This document shows, piece by piece, positions 55,225 through 64,000 of a DNA stretch of 64,000 nucleotides (positions are counted from its first letter, which is position 1; each line of letters starts with the position of its first letter). The notes under the pieces are model-generated. The model was not told the DNA's origin. It was given only the letters and a program-made list of their open reading frames with translations, and made no database searches. Location: positions 1-64,000 of the forward strand of contig NZ_CP118946.1 in assembly GCF_029011175.1 (NCBI RefSeq). Direction: 5' to 3'. The translations under genes were made by a program, and so were the position numbers. The stretch comes from Winkia neuii. GTDB taxonomy: Bacteria > Actinomycetota > Actinomycetes > Actinomycetales > Actinomycetaceae.

Positions 55225-57843
55225 CTAGATGGTGTTCTTTCGCTGCAAATACTTTAGCGCTACCCACCCGAAAGGTACACGTAGCCAGTATGTGAGAAGG
55301 CGGTAGAGCATGGCCGTGGACAGGGCGATGGCTCCCGGAATGCCGGCAACTTGTAGCCCGCCTGTGAGGGCTGCTTCTACCGGGCCTAGACCGCCGGGGG
55401 TGGGGATTACTGAACCGAGGGTGTTCGCGGTTAGGAACGTAACGGTCAGCTGCGGGATGGGCAGGCGGTGGCCGAATGCCATCAGGCACGCCCCGAATGT
55501 GCCCACATAGCAGGCGGTCTGCAGCAGCACGGCGAGGGCGGACAGGGCGATTCGTTTAGGATCGGCCATGGCCCAGACGATGCGAGGCCACACTTCTGAC
55601 AGCCAAGGCTTTAGCCAAGCCATGATGCGTTTGCGCAGTGGTCCAATTTCGGCGATGACCACTACTACGGCGGCAATGCCTACCAGTACCAGGAATAGTG
55701 TGCGGCCGGGAATGCGGACCGAACCGTCCTGGCCAGTGATCACGATGACGATCGCCAGGGCGGCAACGGTGAACACGAACTGGGCGGCCTGCACCAGGGC
55801 TACCGTGGCAACCCCGAGCGATGGGGCTACGCCCTTCTTTTGCAGGTAGCGCAGGTTTAGGGCTGCGGGCCCCACCCCGGAGGGTGCGACCAGTGCCACC
55901 ACGGAGGCTGCAACTTGCACCAGGGTAGTCTCCAATACCGGCAGTTTTTCCGGGGTCAAATATTTCAGGTTGAGGGCGGCGCCAACGTAGGAGGCAAAAG
56001 CAAAGGCGGTGGCCACGATGATCCATCCGGGCTTGGCGCCGGTGATGGCGGTCTTGAGCTCCTCAATGTTCAGGCTGCCTGCCACTACTACCAGTGCCCC
56101 CACGCCGATCGCGGCGAAGACGGTCCGCTTCCAGTTGAAGCGGGTAAGCTCGACCATCTGCACGTCGGTCTTCTCGGGTTGTTCGCCCAGCAGCTCTTCG
56201 CGTAGCGGGCCTAGTAGCTTGTGTTTGCCCGCCAGCCTCGAAGTTACCGACGGCAGAGCGATGCGTTGGGTCACCGGCACGATCTGCCGCAGCACTTCTG
56301 ACCCCAGTTCTTCTTTAGCGATGTCGAGGGCGCGCTGCCACCCCAACGTGAATATTTGGACTACCAGCATTTGGAAAAGGTCAACGCGCTGATTTAGTTC
56401 CGAGGCGGCGATCTCGCCGGCCTCCCAGTGCATGATCGCCGGATCCGAGTTGGGGGTGATGGCTATGGCATCGGGGGTGATGTTGCGGTGTGCCAGGCCG
56501 GCAGCGTGGGCGCGGCGCAGCTGCCGCCAAAGGGAGCGGGCGCCCTCTTCAGTAAGGGAGGCACCCTGCGCCATAGCGGAGGAACCGCCCTTTTCGCGCG
56601 GGTCGGCATTGCGCGTTGCCAGAGGGCGAGCGTCCGGCGTCTCCTCATAAATCATGAGCGCGCTTTCCCCACTCTTGCCTACCTGGACAAGGCGGGGCGA
56701 GTGCACTCCCGCAGCGGTGGCGGCAGAGGCCATCATCGTGGCGCGTTCTAGGGAACCGCGAAGGGTGGCGGGGTTGGATCCGGACAGGCCGCGCAGGCGC
56801 AAGCTGTCCCATGTGCGCTCAATCCACCCCAAATAGTTGCGGTTCGAATCTAGGACGGTGATTTCGTAACGTTTTCCGGAAACGTCTTCCATCACGTAGT
56901 GGCGCGAATCGATCCCGGAGGGCCAGGCGGCCTTGTCGGGTACCACTTCTGCGTCTCCTACCCGCTTCGTTTGCAGTACCAGGTGGCCCCGCCTAGAGGC
57001 CACTGTGGAAATTTGCAGGACTTGCGGCGCTCCTCCGGCCGGGGTGCCGAGGCGCCTGATGAGTTTCGGGTGAAGCCCAGCAGACCGGATGGCTCCAACT
57101 AGTTCCGCACCCTTTGCGCGCCGGTCAACTACCCCTACGGCGTAACGGCCCAAGAGTCCCACGATGCGCCCTACGGCAACGGAAAGAAGTGCTGCAGACA
57201 GGGTAGACCGGTTCTGAATCAGAGCGATGAACTGGGTGATCCAGATGCCTGTCCAGGATAGGGCTATGACGCGCTCGCGGGAGCGTTCCCCAGCACAGGT
57301 GATCATGCCGACGAGGGCGGCAATGGGGACGTTCAGGGCGATCACGGTGCTGCCGCCCTCGGTAATAGCGAAGGCGGTCAGCAGGTGCTTAGGTAGTAGC
57401 GCTAGGGCTTCGGTGACGCCCCAGGCGGCCAGGCCGGAAACGATGGCCACCAGTACGGCCTCTAGAATCAGACGCCACAGTTCTTTGAATGCCAGCATCC
57501 CTAACACCGCCACGGGAATTGCCAGTACTAGCGCGTTCTCTACGATGCGAAGGGGAAAATAGACGATCTCTTGTAGGCGGGAGGCGGCGTGCTGCACGTC
57601 TGAAGTGATGGCCACCGAAGTTTCGGTTCCCACCATGGAAATTAGCACCAGCGACGCTGCTAATAGAGCAATGAACACCAGCTGTACCAAGTCGTCAGGA
57701 CGGTGTACGCGCCTGGCAAGGGAGTCAATCAAGGTGGTGGGAGCGCCTTCTTGGGCCGCCGTTTTCTTAGGCGGCACCGAGCGGACCCACGGCAGAGTGG
57801 TAGTCCATGTGTTTGTGGTGCCGGCTTTTCCCATAGGAAACAT
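55225..57843 (-). CDS. Pseudokinase fused to MprF-type flippase membrane domain
   Basis: An 872-residue protein. About four to five membrane segments near the N-terminus (60-250) are followed by a cytoplasmic kinase-like region (about 280-530) and a C-terminal UPF0104/MprF-type flippase domain with eight membrane segments (about 555-870). In the kinase-like part the catalytic loop reads LAHRNITPDAI instead of HRDLKPEN, so it is probably catalytically dead. No aminoacyltransferase domain follows. The start is uncertain; no clear ribosome-binding site. It may translocate lipids or regulate envelope synthesis. Confidence 0.82.
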   Translation of the reverse strand: MFPMGKAGTTNTWTTTLPWVRSVPPKKTAAQEGAPTTLIDSLARRVHRPDDLVQLVFIALLAASLVLISMVGTETSVAITSDVQHAASRLQEIVYFPLRIVENALVLAIPVAVLGMLAFKELWRLILEAVLVAIVSGLAAWGVTEALALLPKHLLTAFAITEGGSTVIALNVPIAALVGMITCAGERSRERVIALSWTGIWITQFIALIQNRSTLSAALLSVAVGRIVGLLGRYAVGVVDRRAKGAELVGAIRSAGLHPKLIRRLGTPAGGAPQVLQISTVASRRGHLVLQTKRVGDAEVVPDKAAWPSGIDSRHYVMEDVSGKRYEITVLDSNRNYLGWIERTWDSLRLRGLSGSNPATLRGSLERATMMASAATAAGVHSPRLVQVGKSGESALMIYEETPDARPLATRNADPREKGGSSAMAQGASLTEEGARSLWRQLRRAHAAGLAHRNITPDAIAITPNSDPAIMHWEAGEIAASELNQRVDLFQMLVVQIFTLGWQRALDIAKEELGSEVLRQIVPVTQRIALPSVTSRLAGKHKLLGPLREELLGEQPEKTDVQMVELTRFNWKRTVFAAIGVGALVVVAGSLNIEELKTAITGAKPGWIIVATAFAFASYVGAALNLKYLTPEKLPVLETTLVQVAASVVALVAPSGVGPAALNLRYLQKKGVAPSLGVATVALVQAAQFVFTVAALAIVIVITGQDGSVRIPGRTLFLVLVGIAAVVVVIAEIGPLRKRIMAWLKPWLSEVWPRIVWAMADPKRIALSALAVLLQTACYVGTFGACLMAFGHRLPIPQLTVTFLTANTLGSVIPTPGGLGPVEAALTGGLQVAGIPGAIALSTAMLYRLLTYWLRVPFGWVALKYLQRKNTI

Positions 57844-57943
57844 GTTAGTGGAAAGGCCATATTTTACCCACCGCGAAGCGGAATTCAGGTGATCTTGCGT
57901 ATCTGTTTGTCTATTAGTTGCCCGTTTCGATTAGGGTTGTCGT

Positions 57944-59446
57944 ATGCAGAATATTCCTGAGCCGATCGCTGATGCTGTCCGTTTGCCCGACGTTGCCGAA
58001 GTAGGAATGGCAGCGGCAGCGCAGGTTGCAATGAAGAACGCGCACGCAGCATTAGCGCTCGTGCCTAGGGAAGTTTTTGCGGTGGCGCAGGTCTTCGTCG
58101 ACGCCGGCGAAGAGATCGCGCTTGTGGGCGGCCCGGTCAGGGATGCTTTTTTGGGTCTTCGCCCTCATGATTTTGATTTGACTACCTCTGCCCATCCCGA
58201 GCAGACGGAGGCGCTGTTGCGTAAAGCTGGCGCTAACACGTGGGATGTGGGGCGCGCTTTTGGCACTATCGGCGGTCGTATTGGCGACACGGTTGTCGAG
58301 ATTACGACCTACCGCACTGACGAGTACGAGGTGGGCTCTAGGAAGCCGCAGGTTGCGTACGGTGATTCTTTAGAGGGCGATCTGACGCGGCGCGACTTTA
58401 CGGTGAACGCTATGGGGATTCGTCTTCCCGACATGACGTTGGTCGACCCGCTTGGGGGGCTTGCGGATTTGTTGGCGGGCACCCTGCGTACCCCGGTTTC
58501 TGCTGAGCAGTCCTTTGACGATGATCCGCTCCGCATTATGAGGGCGGCGCGTTTCGCTTCGCAGTTAGGTTTTGACGTGGCCGAGGATGTCATGCGTGCC
58601 ATGGGGGAGCAGGCGGAGCGGCTGTCGATTGTGTCTGCTGAGCGAATCCAGGCCGAGCTGGTCCGACTCATGGTGGGTAAGCGCCCTCGGGCTGGGCTTG
58701 AGTTGATGACGCATACCGGGGTGGCAGATATTGTGTTGCCCGAGTTTTCCAGGTTGCGGCAGACGGTTGACGAGCATAAGCGTCACAAGGATGTTTATGA
58801 ACATACGTTGACTGTGCTCGATCAGGCGATGTCTATGGAGACCGGCCCGGACGGGGCTGTGCCGGCGCCTGATTTTATTCTGCGTTTTGCCGCGATTATG
58901 CATGACGTGGGTAAGCCGGATACGCGGCGGTTTGAATCTAATGGGACGGTCTCGTTCCATCATCACGAGATCGTGGGAGCTAAGCTCACGCGCAAGCGGA
59001 TGCGGGCGTTGAAGTTCGACAAGGACACTACGAAAAAGGTGTGTCGGCTGGTAGAGCTGCACCTGCGTTTCCATGGGTATGGGGAGCAGGCGTGGACCGA
59101 TTCGGCGGTGCGTCGGTACGCGGCAGATGCGGGGCCGCTCTTGGAGCGGTTGCACCGTCTTACCAGGGCGGATTGCACTACGCGCAATAAGCGGAAGGCG
59201 GCGTATTTGTCGCATGCTTATGACGATCTGGAGCGTCGTATCAGCGAGCTTGCTAAGCAGGAAGAGCTGGATTCTATCCGCCCGGATTTGGACGGCAAGC
59301 AGATTATGCAGATTTTGGGGATTGGTCCTGGTCCGCAGGTAGGAAAAGCTTATAAGTACTTGCTGCAGTTGCGTATGGATGCTGGTCCGCTTGATGAAGA
59401 GGTGGCAAAAGAGCGGCTGCTGGCTTGGTGGAAAGAGCAGCAGTAG
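57944..59446 (+). CDS. cca: CCA tRNA nucleotidyltransferase
   Basis: A 500-residue class II nucleotidyltransferase that adds or repairs the 3' CCA of tRNA, needed here because both tRNA genes in the window lack encoded CCA. Motifs: VGGPVRDAFLG, DFDLTT (metal-binding DxD), RRDFTVNAM, DDPLRIMRAARFASQLGF and a C-terminal HD domain (MHDVGKPDT). Codons end in T more often than in upstream genes. A terminator follows. Confidence 0.94.
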   Translation: MQNIPEPIADAVRLPDVAEVGMAAAAQVAMKNAHAALALVPREVFAVAQVFVDAGEEIALVGGPVRDAFLGLRPHDFDLTTSAHPEQTEALLRKAGANTWDVGRAFGTIGGRIGDTVVEITTYRTDEYEVGSRKPQVAYGDSLEGDLTRRDFTVNAMGIRLPDMTLVDPLGGLADLLAGTLRTPVSAEQSFDDDPLRIMRAARFASQLGFDVAEDVMRAMGEQAERLSIVSAERIQAELVRLMVGKRPRAGLELMTHTGVADIVLPEFSRLRQTVDEHKRHKDVYEHTLTVLDQAMSMETGPDGAVPAPDFILRFAAIMHDVGKPDTRRFESNGTVSFHHHEIVGAKLTRKRMRALKFDKDTTKKVCRLVELHLRFHGYGEQAWTDSAVRRYAADAGPLLERLHRLTRADCTTRNKRKAAYLSHAYDDLERRISELAKQEELDSIRPDLDGKQIMQILGIGPGPQVGKAYKYLLQLRMDAGPLDEEVAKERLLAWWKEQQ

Positions 59447-59467
59447 TTGTTGTAGGAACTTTAGGGG

Positions 59468-59495
59468 CCGCCCTCGCCTGTTGGGGGCGGGCTTT
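59468..59495 (+). terminator. Terminator after cca
   Basis: CCGCCC (59468-59473) pairs with GGGCGG (59485-59490), followed by GCTTTAT. Moderate U-tract. The remaining gap to 59672 holds no gene and should contain the surface-protein promoter; TTGCTA near 59580 is a possible -35, not assigned. Confidence 0.65.
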
Positions 59496-59672
59496 ATATG
59501 GCGCTTTTCGTTACCTCACCTGCGATAATTTAGTTGCGCAATTGATGGTGATGCGGCTCACAGTCCTATGTGAATGACATTGCTACTTGCTAGGCTTTAT
59601 GAGTGCATACCGTCGCGTATTTTTCCCGCCAACGATGGTCGGGGCGCACGGTTCTTCTAGGCAGGAGGACTC

Positions 59673-62600
59673 ATGAGTCTAAAGCGCAACCCGTTGATTT
59701 TTACTCCCCGTCCGTTAGCGGCAGGTCTTGGTGCTGTTGCTCTTACCGCGGGTGGGCTTTTTATGTCTCCGGTGGTAAATCCGGTTGCCTTTGCTGAAAA
59801 TACCCCGATCTCATCGCCCGGGCAGTATCAGGCTGCCCATACTGTTTCCGGCCAGGTATTCCTTGACCGGTCGGGGGCGCGCGGTTTGGCCGATAGCAAG
59901 CAGACCTGGTCGGCTTATAACGATGCTGACACTCCTCTGCCAGGAGTGAACGTGTACGTGCAGTGGATGGATGACGATTCTGCTAAGACTGTCTCTCCTA
60001 TATATACGGCTACTTCCGCAGAGGACGGAAAGTACTCTATTGAGCTGCCTGATTGGACCGATTCTTTAGGTAACAAGCACAAGTGGAAGGCTAACTCGAC
60101 CCAGAAGTTGCGAGTCTGGTCTGACAATCCGGACGATTCGAAGTACATGGCGTCCTTCTCGGAGGGCTTCCAAACATTCCACAACAGCGTGCAGCGTGTG
60201 CACGCAACTTGGCGGTTGGCCCGGCAGAGCGCTGTTGATTACAACGTGTCTTTCCAAGAGCGGCCTCAAAACGATGTGATGCACCTGCCCGAGGACAAGC
60301 AGACTAACTTGACTCCCACCAAGACTGGTGGCGACGTGCTTGGCCGTGTGTGGTGGGATCAGCGAAACGTTTATGGTGAGGACGGCGATGTTCCCCGGCT
60401 AAATACTGGTATGGGCGATAAGCCTATGGAGGGAATGAAGGTTCGTGCGTCATATGTGCAGGACGAGGTAGCCCGCAGATTCGATAAGTGGCTGGCTGCA
60501 AACAAGGGAGCAACCCAGGATCAGTTCCGTGACGCGCAAAAGCAGATCATGGCGCAGTACGAGGAAGAAAATCCGGGCAAGTCCGCCATTGCTGAAACGG
60601 CGTACGCTTTGACCAAGGCCGATGGCTCCTACCAGATTCAGTTCCAGGGGCTTTGGGGGGACAGCTACAGCTATAAGGGTATTTCCAACGGCGGAACCTA
60701 TGGCGATTTGGCTCCTGCAGACAAGGGTTCTTGGGCGAAGGGCAACTTTGGTTCTAAGCATGTCAATACCAAGTACATGTATGTGTCTCCCGAGATTCCC
60801 GAGGGCGTTGGCGGGTCCATGGATACGATGCAGACCAACATGTTCCAGGACGCTGGCCGAAATACGCTGCTTGCTTCCTCTAATGCGATCAGTGGCGTAA
60901 TCGATATGGACTTTGCGCTGAAACTGGAGAACCGTAAGTTTGACGTTGTGGAATATGATTCCACGGACAAGCTGGCAACACCGGGCGATACTGCAAACAC
61001 TGAAGCTTCTGGGTTCAACCCGGAGCAGGATTATGACGTTATTTGGACTGATTCGACTGGTAAGCAGGTCGGCAAGTGCACTGTGACATCTTCCAGTGTG
61101 GGCAAGATTGAGTCCTGCCCCTTCACTGTTCCCGACGATTTGGATCAGGCACAGATTTACACCGCTACGATCTATCCGAAGGGCGATACTACTACGGCGC
61201 TCGCGGCAGATAACTTCGCTGCGACTCCGGATCCGCAGTACAAGAAGATCGAGGTCGAAGCCGGGGATAGTGGTACGGTTGCGGTTCCGTTGACTAAGGC
61301 GGGCAATCCGTTACATGAAGGGACCACTTTTGCCTCTCCTACGGCCGAGGAGCTGCCAGAAGGGATGACGGCAGCGCCTGAGTGGGCGACGGTTAATGCT
61401 GATGGTTCTATTAGTGCTAAGCCGGGTGCTGATGTTGAGCCGGGTGAGTATAAGGTTCCGGTTGTGGTGACTTATCCGGATGGGTCTACTGACACTGTTG
61501 AGGTTCCGGTTAAGGTTGGTGCGGCTGATAAGCCTGTTGCTGATTCGGTTGATCCGAAGTATGAGGATGTTTCGGTGAAGGCTGGGGAGTCGGTTTCTGT
61601 TGCGGCTCCTAAGGATGCTGATGGGAATGCGTTGCCGGAGGGGTCTAAGTTTGCTCCTGGTGAGGGTGTTCCTGAGTGGGCGACGGTTAATGCTGATGGT
61701 TCTATTAGTGCTAAGCCGGGTGCTGATGTTGAGCCGGGTGAGTATAAGGTTCCGGTTGTGGTGACTTATCCGGATGGGTCTACTGACACTGTTGAGGTTC
61801 CGGTTAAGGTTGGTGCGGCTGATAAGCCTGTTGCTGATTCGGTTGATCCGAAGTATGAGGATGTTTCGGTGAAGGCTGGGGAGTCGGTTTCTGTTGCGGC
61901 TCCTAAGGATGCTGATGGGAATGCGTTGCCGGAGGGGTCTAAGTTTGCTCCTGGTGAGGGTGTTCCTGAGTGGGCGACGGTTAATGCTGATGGTTCTATT
62001 AGTGCTAAGCCGGGTGCTGATGTTGAGCCGGGTGAGTATAAGGTTCCGGTTGTGGTGACTTATCCGGATGGGTCTACTGACACTGTTGAGGTTCCGGTTA
62101 AGGTTGGTGCGGCTGATAAGCCTGTTGCTGATTCGGTTGATCCGAAGTATGAGGATGTTTCGGTGAAGGCTGGGGAGTCGGTTTCTGTTGCGGCTCCTAA
62201 GGATGCTGATGGGAATGCGTTGCCGGAGGGGTCTAAGTTTGCTCCTGGTGAGGGTGTTCCTGAGTGGGCGACGGTTAATGCTGATGGTTCTATTAGTGCT
62301 AAGCCGGGTGCTGATGTTGAGCCGGGTGAGTATAAGGTTCCGGTTGTGGTGACTTATCCGGATGGGTCTACTGACACTGTTGAGGTTCCGGTTAAGGTTG
62401 GTGCGGCTGATAAGCCTGTTGCTGATTCGGTTGATCCGAAGTATGAGGATGTTTCGGTGAAGGCTGGGGAGTCGGTTTCTGTTGCGGCTCCTAAGGATGC
62501 TGATGGGAATGCGTTGCCGGAGGGGTCTAAGTTTGCTCCTGGTGAGGGTGTTCCTGAGTGGGCGACGGTTAATGCTGATGGTTCTATTAGTGCTAAGCCG

Positions 62601-64000
62601 GGTGCTGATGTTGAGCCGGGTGAGTATAAGGTTCCGGTTGTGGTGACTTATCCGGATGGGTCTACTGACACTGTTGAGGTTCCGGTTAAGGTTGGTGCGG
62701 CTGATAAGCCTGTTGCTGATTCGGTTGATCCGAAGTATGAGGATGTTTCGGTGAAGGCTGGGGAGTCGGTTTCTGTTGCGGCTCCTAAGGATGCTGATGG
62801 GAATGCGTTGCCGGAGGGGTCTAAGTTTGCTCCTGGTGAGGGTGTTCCTGAGTGGGCGACGGTTAATGCTGATGGTTCTATTAGTGCTAAGCCGGGTGCT
62901 GATGTTGAGCCGGGTGAGTATAAGGTTCCGGTTGTGGTGACTTATCCGGATGGGTCTACTGACACTGTTGAGGTTCCGGTTAAGGTTGGTGCGGCTGATA
63001 AGCCTGTTGCTGATTCGGTTGATCCGAAGTATGAGGATGTTTCGGTGAAGGCTGGGGAGTCGGTTTCTGTTGCGGCTCCTAAGGATGCTGATGGGAATGC
63101 GTTGCCGGAGGGGTCTAAGTTTGCTCCTGGTGAGGGTGTTCCTGAGTGGGCGACGGTTAATGCTGATGGTTCTATTAGTGCTAAGCCGGGTGCTGATGTT
63201 GAGCCGGGTGAGTATAAGGTTCCGGTTGTGGTGACTTATCCGGATGGGTCTACTGACACTGTTGAGGTTCCGGTTAAGGTTGGTGCGGCTGATAAGCCTG
63301 TTGATCCTGAGGATACTTCGAGTGTGGTTGAGCCTGTTTATCCGCCGGTGAAGGGGGATACTTCTTCTGAGGTTCCGACCTTTGTTGACGGTGATGGCAA
63401 TGAGGTAGATAAGCCTGCTGCTGGCGAGGGTCAGGATGAGGTGAAGTTCGATCCTGGTGAGGATGCTCCCGATGGGGCTCAGGTTGATCCGGATAGTGGT
63501 GTTGTTACTATTCCGGAGGTTCCTGCTAAGGGGGAGGATCCTGTGGTTGTTCCGGTTGTGGTGACTTATCCGGATGGGACTACCGATACCACCACGGTCA
63601 AGTTCGAACCAGAACCAGCCGAAGAAGGTCAGCCGTCCTGGGATTCAGTAGAACTGAAGCCGGGTGAGGAAACCTCCATACCCAATAAGGGCGAAAAGAT
63701 ATCCGGTGCGACTGTTGAAACGGAAGGTCCTGGAACAGCTCAAATTGACGACGAGGGCAATATTAAGGTTCTCGCTGATCAAGATGCTAAGCCCGGGGAC
63801 AGAATAACGGTGACGGTAAAGGACCGGAGCGGGAAGATAGTCGGCAAACTAGTCGTTACGATCGCTCAGTCCGATAAGCCGAGCAAACCTGAAAAACCAG
63901 GAAAGGAAACTAGTACTGGTAATGGTGGGCATTCTGAAACCACAACAACCGTAGTTGGTCAGCCGAGCTTGGCATCTACCGGCACAGCGGTGCTTGGCTA
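59673..64000 (+). CDS. Wall-anchored Rib/alpha-type repeat surface protein (3' end beyond window)
   Basis: One frame runs from the ATG at 59673 (GGAGGA upstream) to the window edge, over 1440 residues. It has a signal peptide with probable cleavage after VAFA (~45) and an N-terminal non-repeat region (~45-540) with SdrD/Cna-B-like beta-sandwich stretches (TVSGQVFLD, DGKYSIELP, VLGRVWWDQ). About 6.5 identical 98-residue Rib/alpha-type repeats follow, with the family hallmark VVVTYPDGSTDTVEVPVKV. Degenerate repeats and a Pro/Lys/Ser-rich linker come next, then LASTG, an LPxTG-like signal, just before the cut. Sortase would link it to peptidoglycan. Such proteins act in adhesion or immune evasion; the ligand is unknown. 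Confidence 0.92.
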   Translation, partial: MSLKRNPLIFTPRPLAAGLGAVALTAGGLFMSPVVNPVAFAENTPISSPGQYQAAHTVSGQVFLDRSGARGLADSKQTWSAYNDADTPLPGVNVYVQWMDDDSAKTVSPIYTATSAEDGKYSIELPDWTDSLGNKHKWKANSTQKLRVWSDNPDDSKYMASFSEGFQTFHNSVQRVHATWRLARQSAVDYNVSFQERPQNDVMHLPEDKQTNLTPTKTGGDVLGRVWWDQRNVYGEDGDVPRLNTGMGDKPMEGMKVRASYVQDEVARRFDKWLAANKGATQDQFRDAQKQIMAQYEEENPGKSAIAETAYALTKADGSYQIQFQGLWGDSYSYKGISNGGTYGDLAPADKGSWAKGNFGSKHVNTKYMYVSPEIPEGVGGSMDTMQTNMFQDAGRNTLLASSNAISGVIDMDFALKLENRKFDVVEYDSTDKLATPGDTANTEASGFNPEQDYDVIWTDSTGKQVGKCTVTSSSVGKIESCPFTVPDDLDQAQIYTATIYPKGDTTTALAADNFAATPDPQYKKIEVEAGDSGTVAVPLTKAGNPLHEGTTFASPTAEELPEGMTAAPEWATVNADGSISAKPGADVEPGEYKVPVVVTYPDGSTDTVEVPVKVGAADKPVADSVDPKYEDVSVKAGESVSVAAPKDADGNALPEGSKFAPGEGVPEWATVNADGSISAKPGADVEPGEYKVPVVVTYPDGSTDTVEVPVKVGAADKPVADSVDPKYEDVSVKAGESVSVAAPKDADGNALPEGSKFAPGEGVPEWATVNADGSISAKPGADVEPGEYKVPVVVTYPDGSTDTVEVPVKVGAADKPVADSVDPKYEDVSVKAGESVSVAAPKDADGNALPEGSKFAPGEGVPEWATVNADGSISAKPGADVEPGEYKVPVVVTYPDGSTDTVEVPVKVGAADKPVADSVDPKYEDVSVKAGESVSVAAPKDADGNALPEGSKFAPGEGVPEWATVNADGSISAKPGADVEPGEYKVPVVVTYPDGSTDTVEVPVKVGAADKPVADSVDPKYEDVSVKAGESVSVAAPKDADGNALPEGSKFAPGEGVPEWATVNADGSISAKPGADVEPGEYKVPVVVTYPDGSTDTVEVPVKVGAADKPVADSVDPKYEDVSVKAGESVSVAAPKDADGNALPEGSKFAPGEGVPEWATVNADGSISAKPGADVEPGEYKVPVVVTYPDGSTDTVEVPVKVGAADKPVDPEDTSSVVEPVYPPVKGDTSSEVPTFVDGDGNEVDKPAAGEGQDEVKFDPGEDAPDGAQVDPDSGVVTIPEVPAKGEDPVVVPVVVTYPDGTTDTTTVKFEPEPAEEGQPSWDSVELKPGEETSIPNKGEKISGATVETEGPGTAQIDDEGNIKVLADQDAKPGDRITVTVKDRSGKIVGKLVVTIAQSDKPSKPEKPGKETSTGNGGHSETTTTVVGQPSLASTGTAVLG
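61377..63303 (+). repeat. Tandem array of 294-bp units in the surface-protein gene
   Basis: The unit is 294 bases (98 codons). The same 10-base string begins at 61381, 61675, 61969, 62263, 62557, 62851 and 63145, always 294 apart. The copies look identical at DNA level over 1927 bases, about 6.55 copies. A diverged copy precedes (61220-61376) and decayed ones follow (63304-63650). Identity at silent sites suggests recent duplication or ongoing gene conversion, and the copy number is likely to vary among strains. Confidence 0.97.
63969..63983 (+). other. LASTG sortase sorting motif
   Basis: Codons ttg-gca-tct-acc-ggc encode LASTG followed by TAVLG, the beginning of the hydrophobic anchor. This LAxTG form is typical of class E sortase substrates in actinobacteria. 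The rest of the membrane segment and basic tail lie outside the window. Confidence 0.8.

Noticed and set aside
61377-63303. Tandem 294-bp units considered as a CRISPR array
   Set aside because: There are no short repeats with unique spacers; the units are in one coding frame and encode Rib/alpha-type domains.

Overview
The window starts exactly at the dnaA start codon and looks like the replication-origin end of a circular chromosome from a moderate-GC actinobacterium. The evidence is the order dnaA-dnaN-recF-DciA-gyrB-gyrA-DUF3566-tRNA-Ile-tRNA-Ala, many GTG starts, the rpsF-ssb-rpsR-rplI operon, a DUF2156 lipid aminoacyltransferase, an LmeA/DUF2993 protein and an LAxTG wall-sorting signal. 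These fit the Actinomycetaceae (Actinomyces, Winkia or Varibaculum type). The family is inferred from gene content and protein resemblance; genus and species cannot be set from here.

Layout. 1-10.3 kb: replication and topoisomerase block, with dnaA broken by an apparent one-base frameshift and a DnaA-box-bearing gap before dnaN. 10.3-13.8 kb: two tRNAs, a LacI regulator and a BCCT transporter. 13.8-17.3 kb: a visibly AT-richer minus-strand island with a small secreted protein, an ABC ATPase (frameshifted) and a large FtsX-type permease. 17.4-23.8 kb: a lipid aminoacyltransferase/esterase pair and a class A penicillin-binding protein. 23.9-25.7 kb: ribosomal protein/SSB operon. 25.9-30.5 kb: an ADP-ribosylglycohydrolase, two small unknown genes, a MATE exporter and dnaB, the last preceded by a dense DnaA-box cluster. 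30.6-32.2 kb: a Cys-containing leader peptide followed by a YeeE/YedE thiosulfate-type transporter and a TusA-like protein. 32.3-35.3 kb: ribulokinase and AraM-type glycerol-1-phosphate dehydrogenase.

36.2-50.1 kb is the metabolic centrepiece: a cluster for anaerobic carnitine/crotonobetaine reduction. It holds caiA, caiB, caiC and the electron-transfer set fixABCX. A MaoC-type hydratase sits where caiD would be expected, and two MFS transporters, an HSL-type esterase and a metallo-beta-lactamase-fold hydrolase sit among them; a ROK-type regulator ends the cluster. CaiC and CaiB would make and exchange the CoA esters, the hydratase would interconvert carnitinyl-CoA and crotonobetainyl-CoA, and CaiA fed by FixABCX would reduce the latter to butyrobetainyl-CoA. 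No caiD, caiE or BCCT-type caiT lies in the cluster.

50.1-59.5 kb carries envelope functions: LmeA-like protein, a membrane alpha/beta hydrolase, a dsbA-ccdA-CPBP operon, a very large pseudokinase/flippase membrane protein, and cca. 59.7 kb to the window end is one long gene for a wall-anchored Rib/alpha-type surface protein with about 6.5 near-identical 294-bp tandem repeats, cut by the window edge inside its LASTG sorting signal. I see no insertion sequence, prophage, rRNA operon or CRISPR array.
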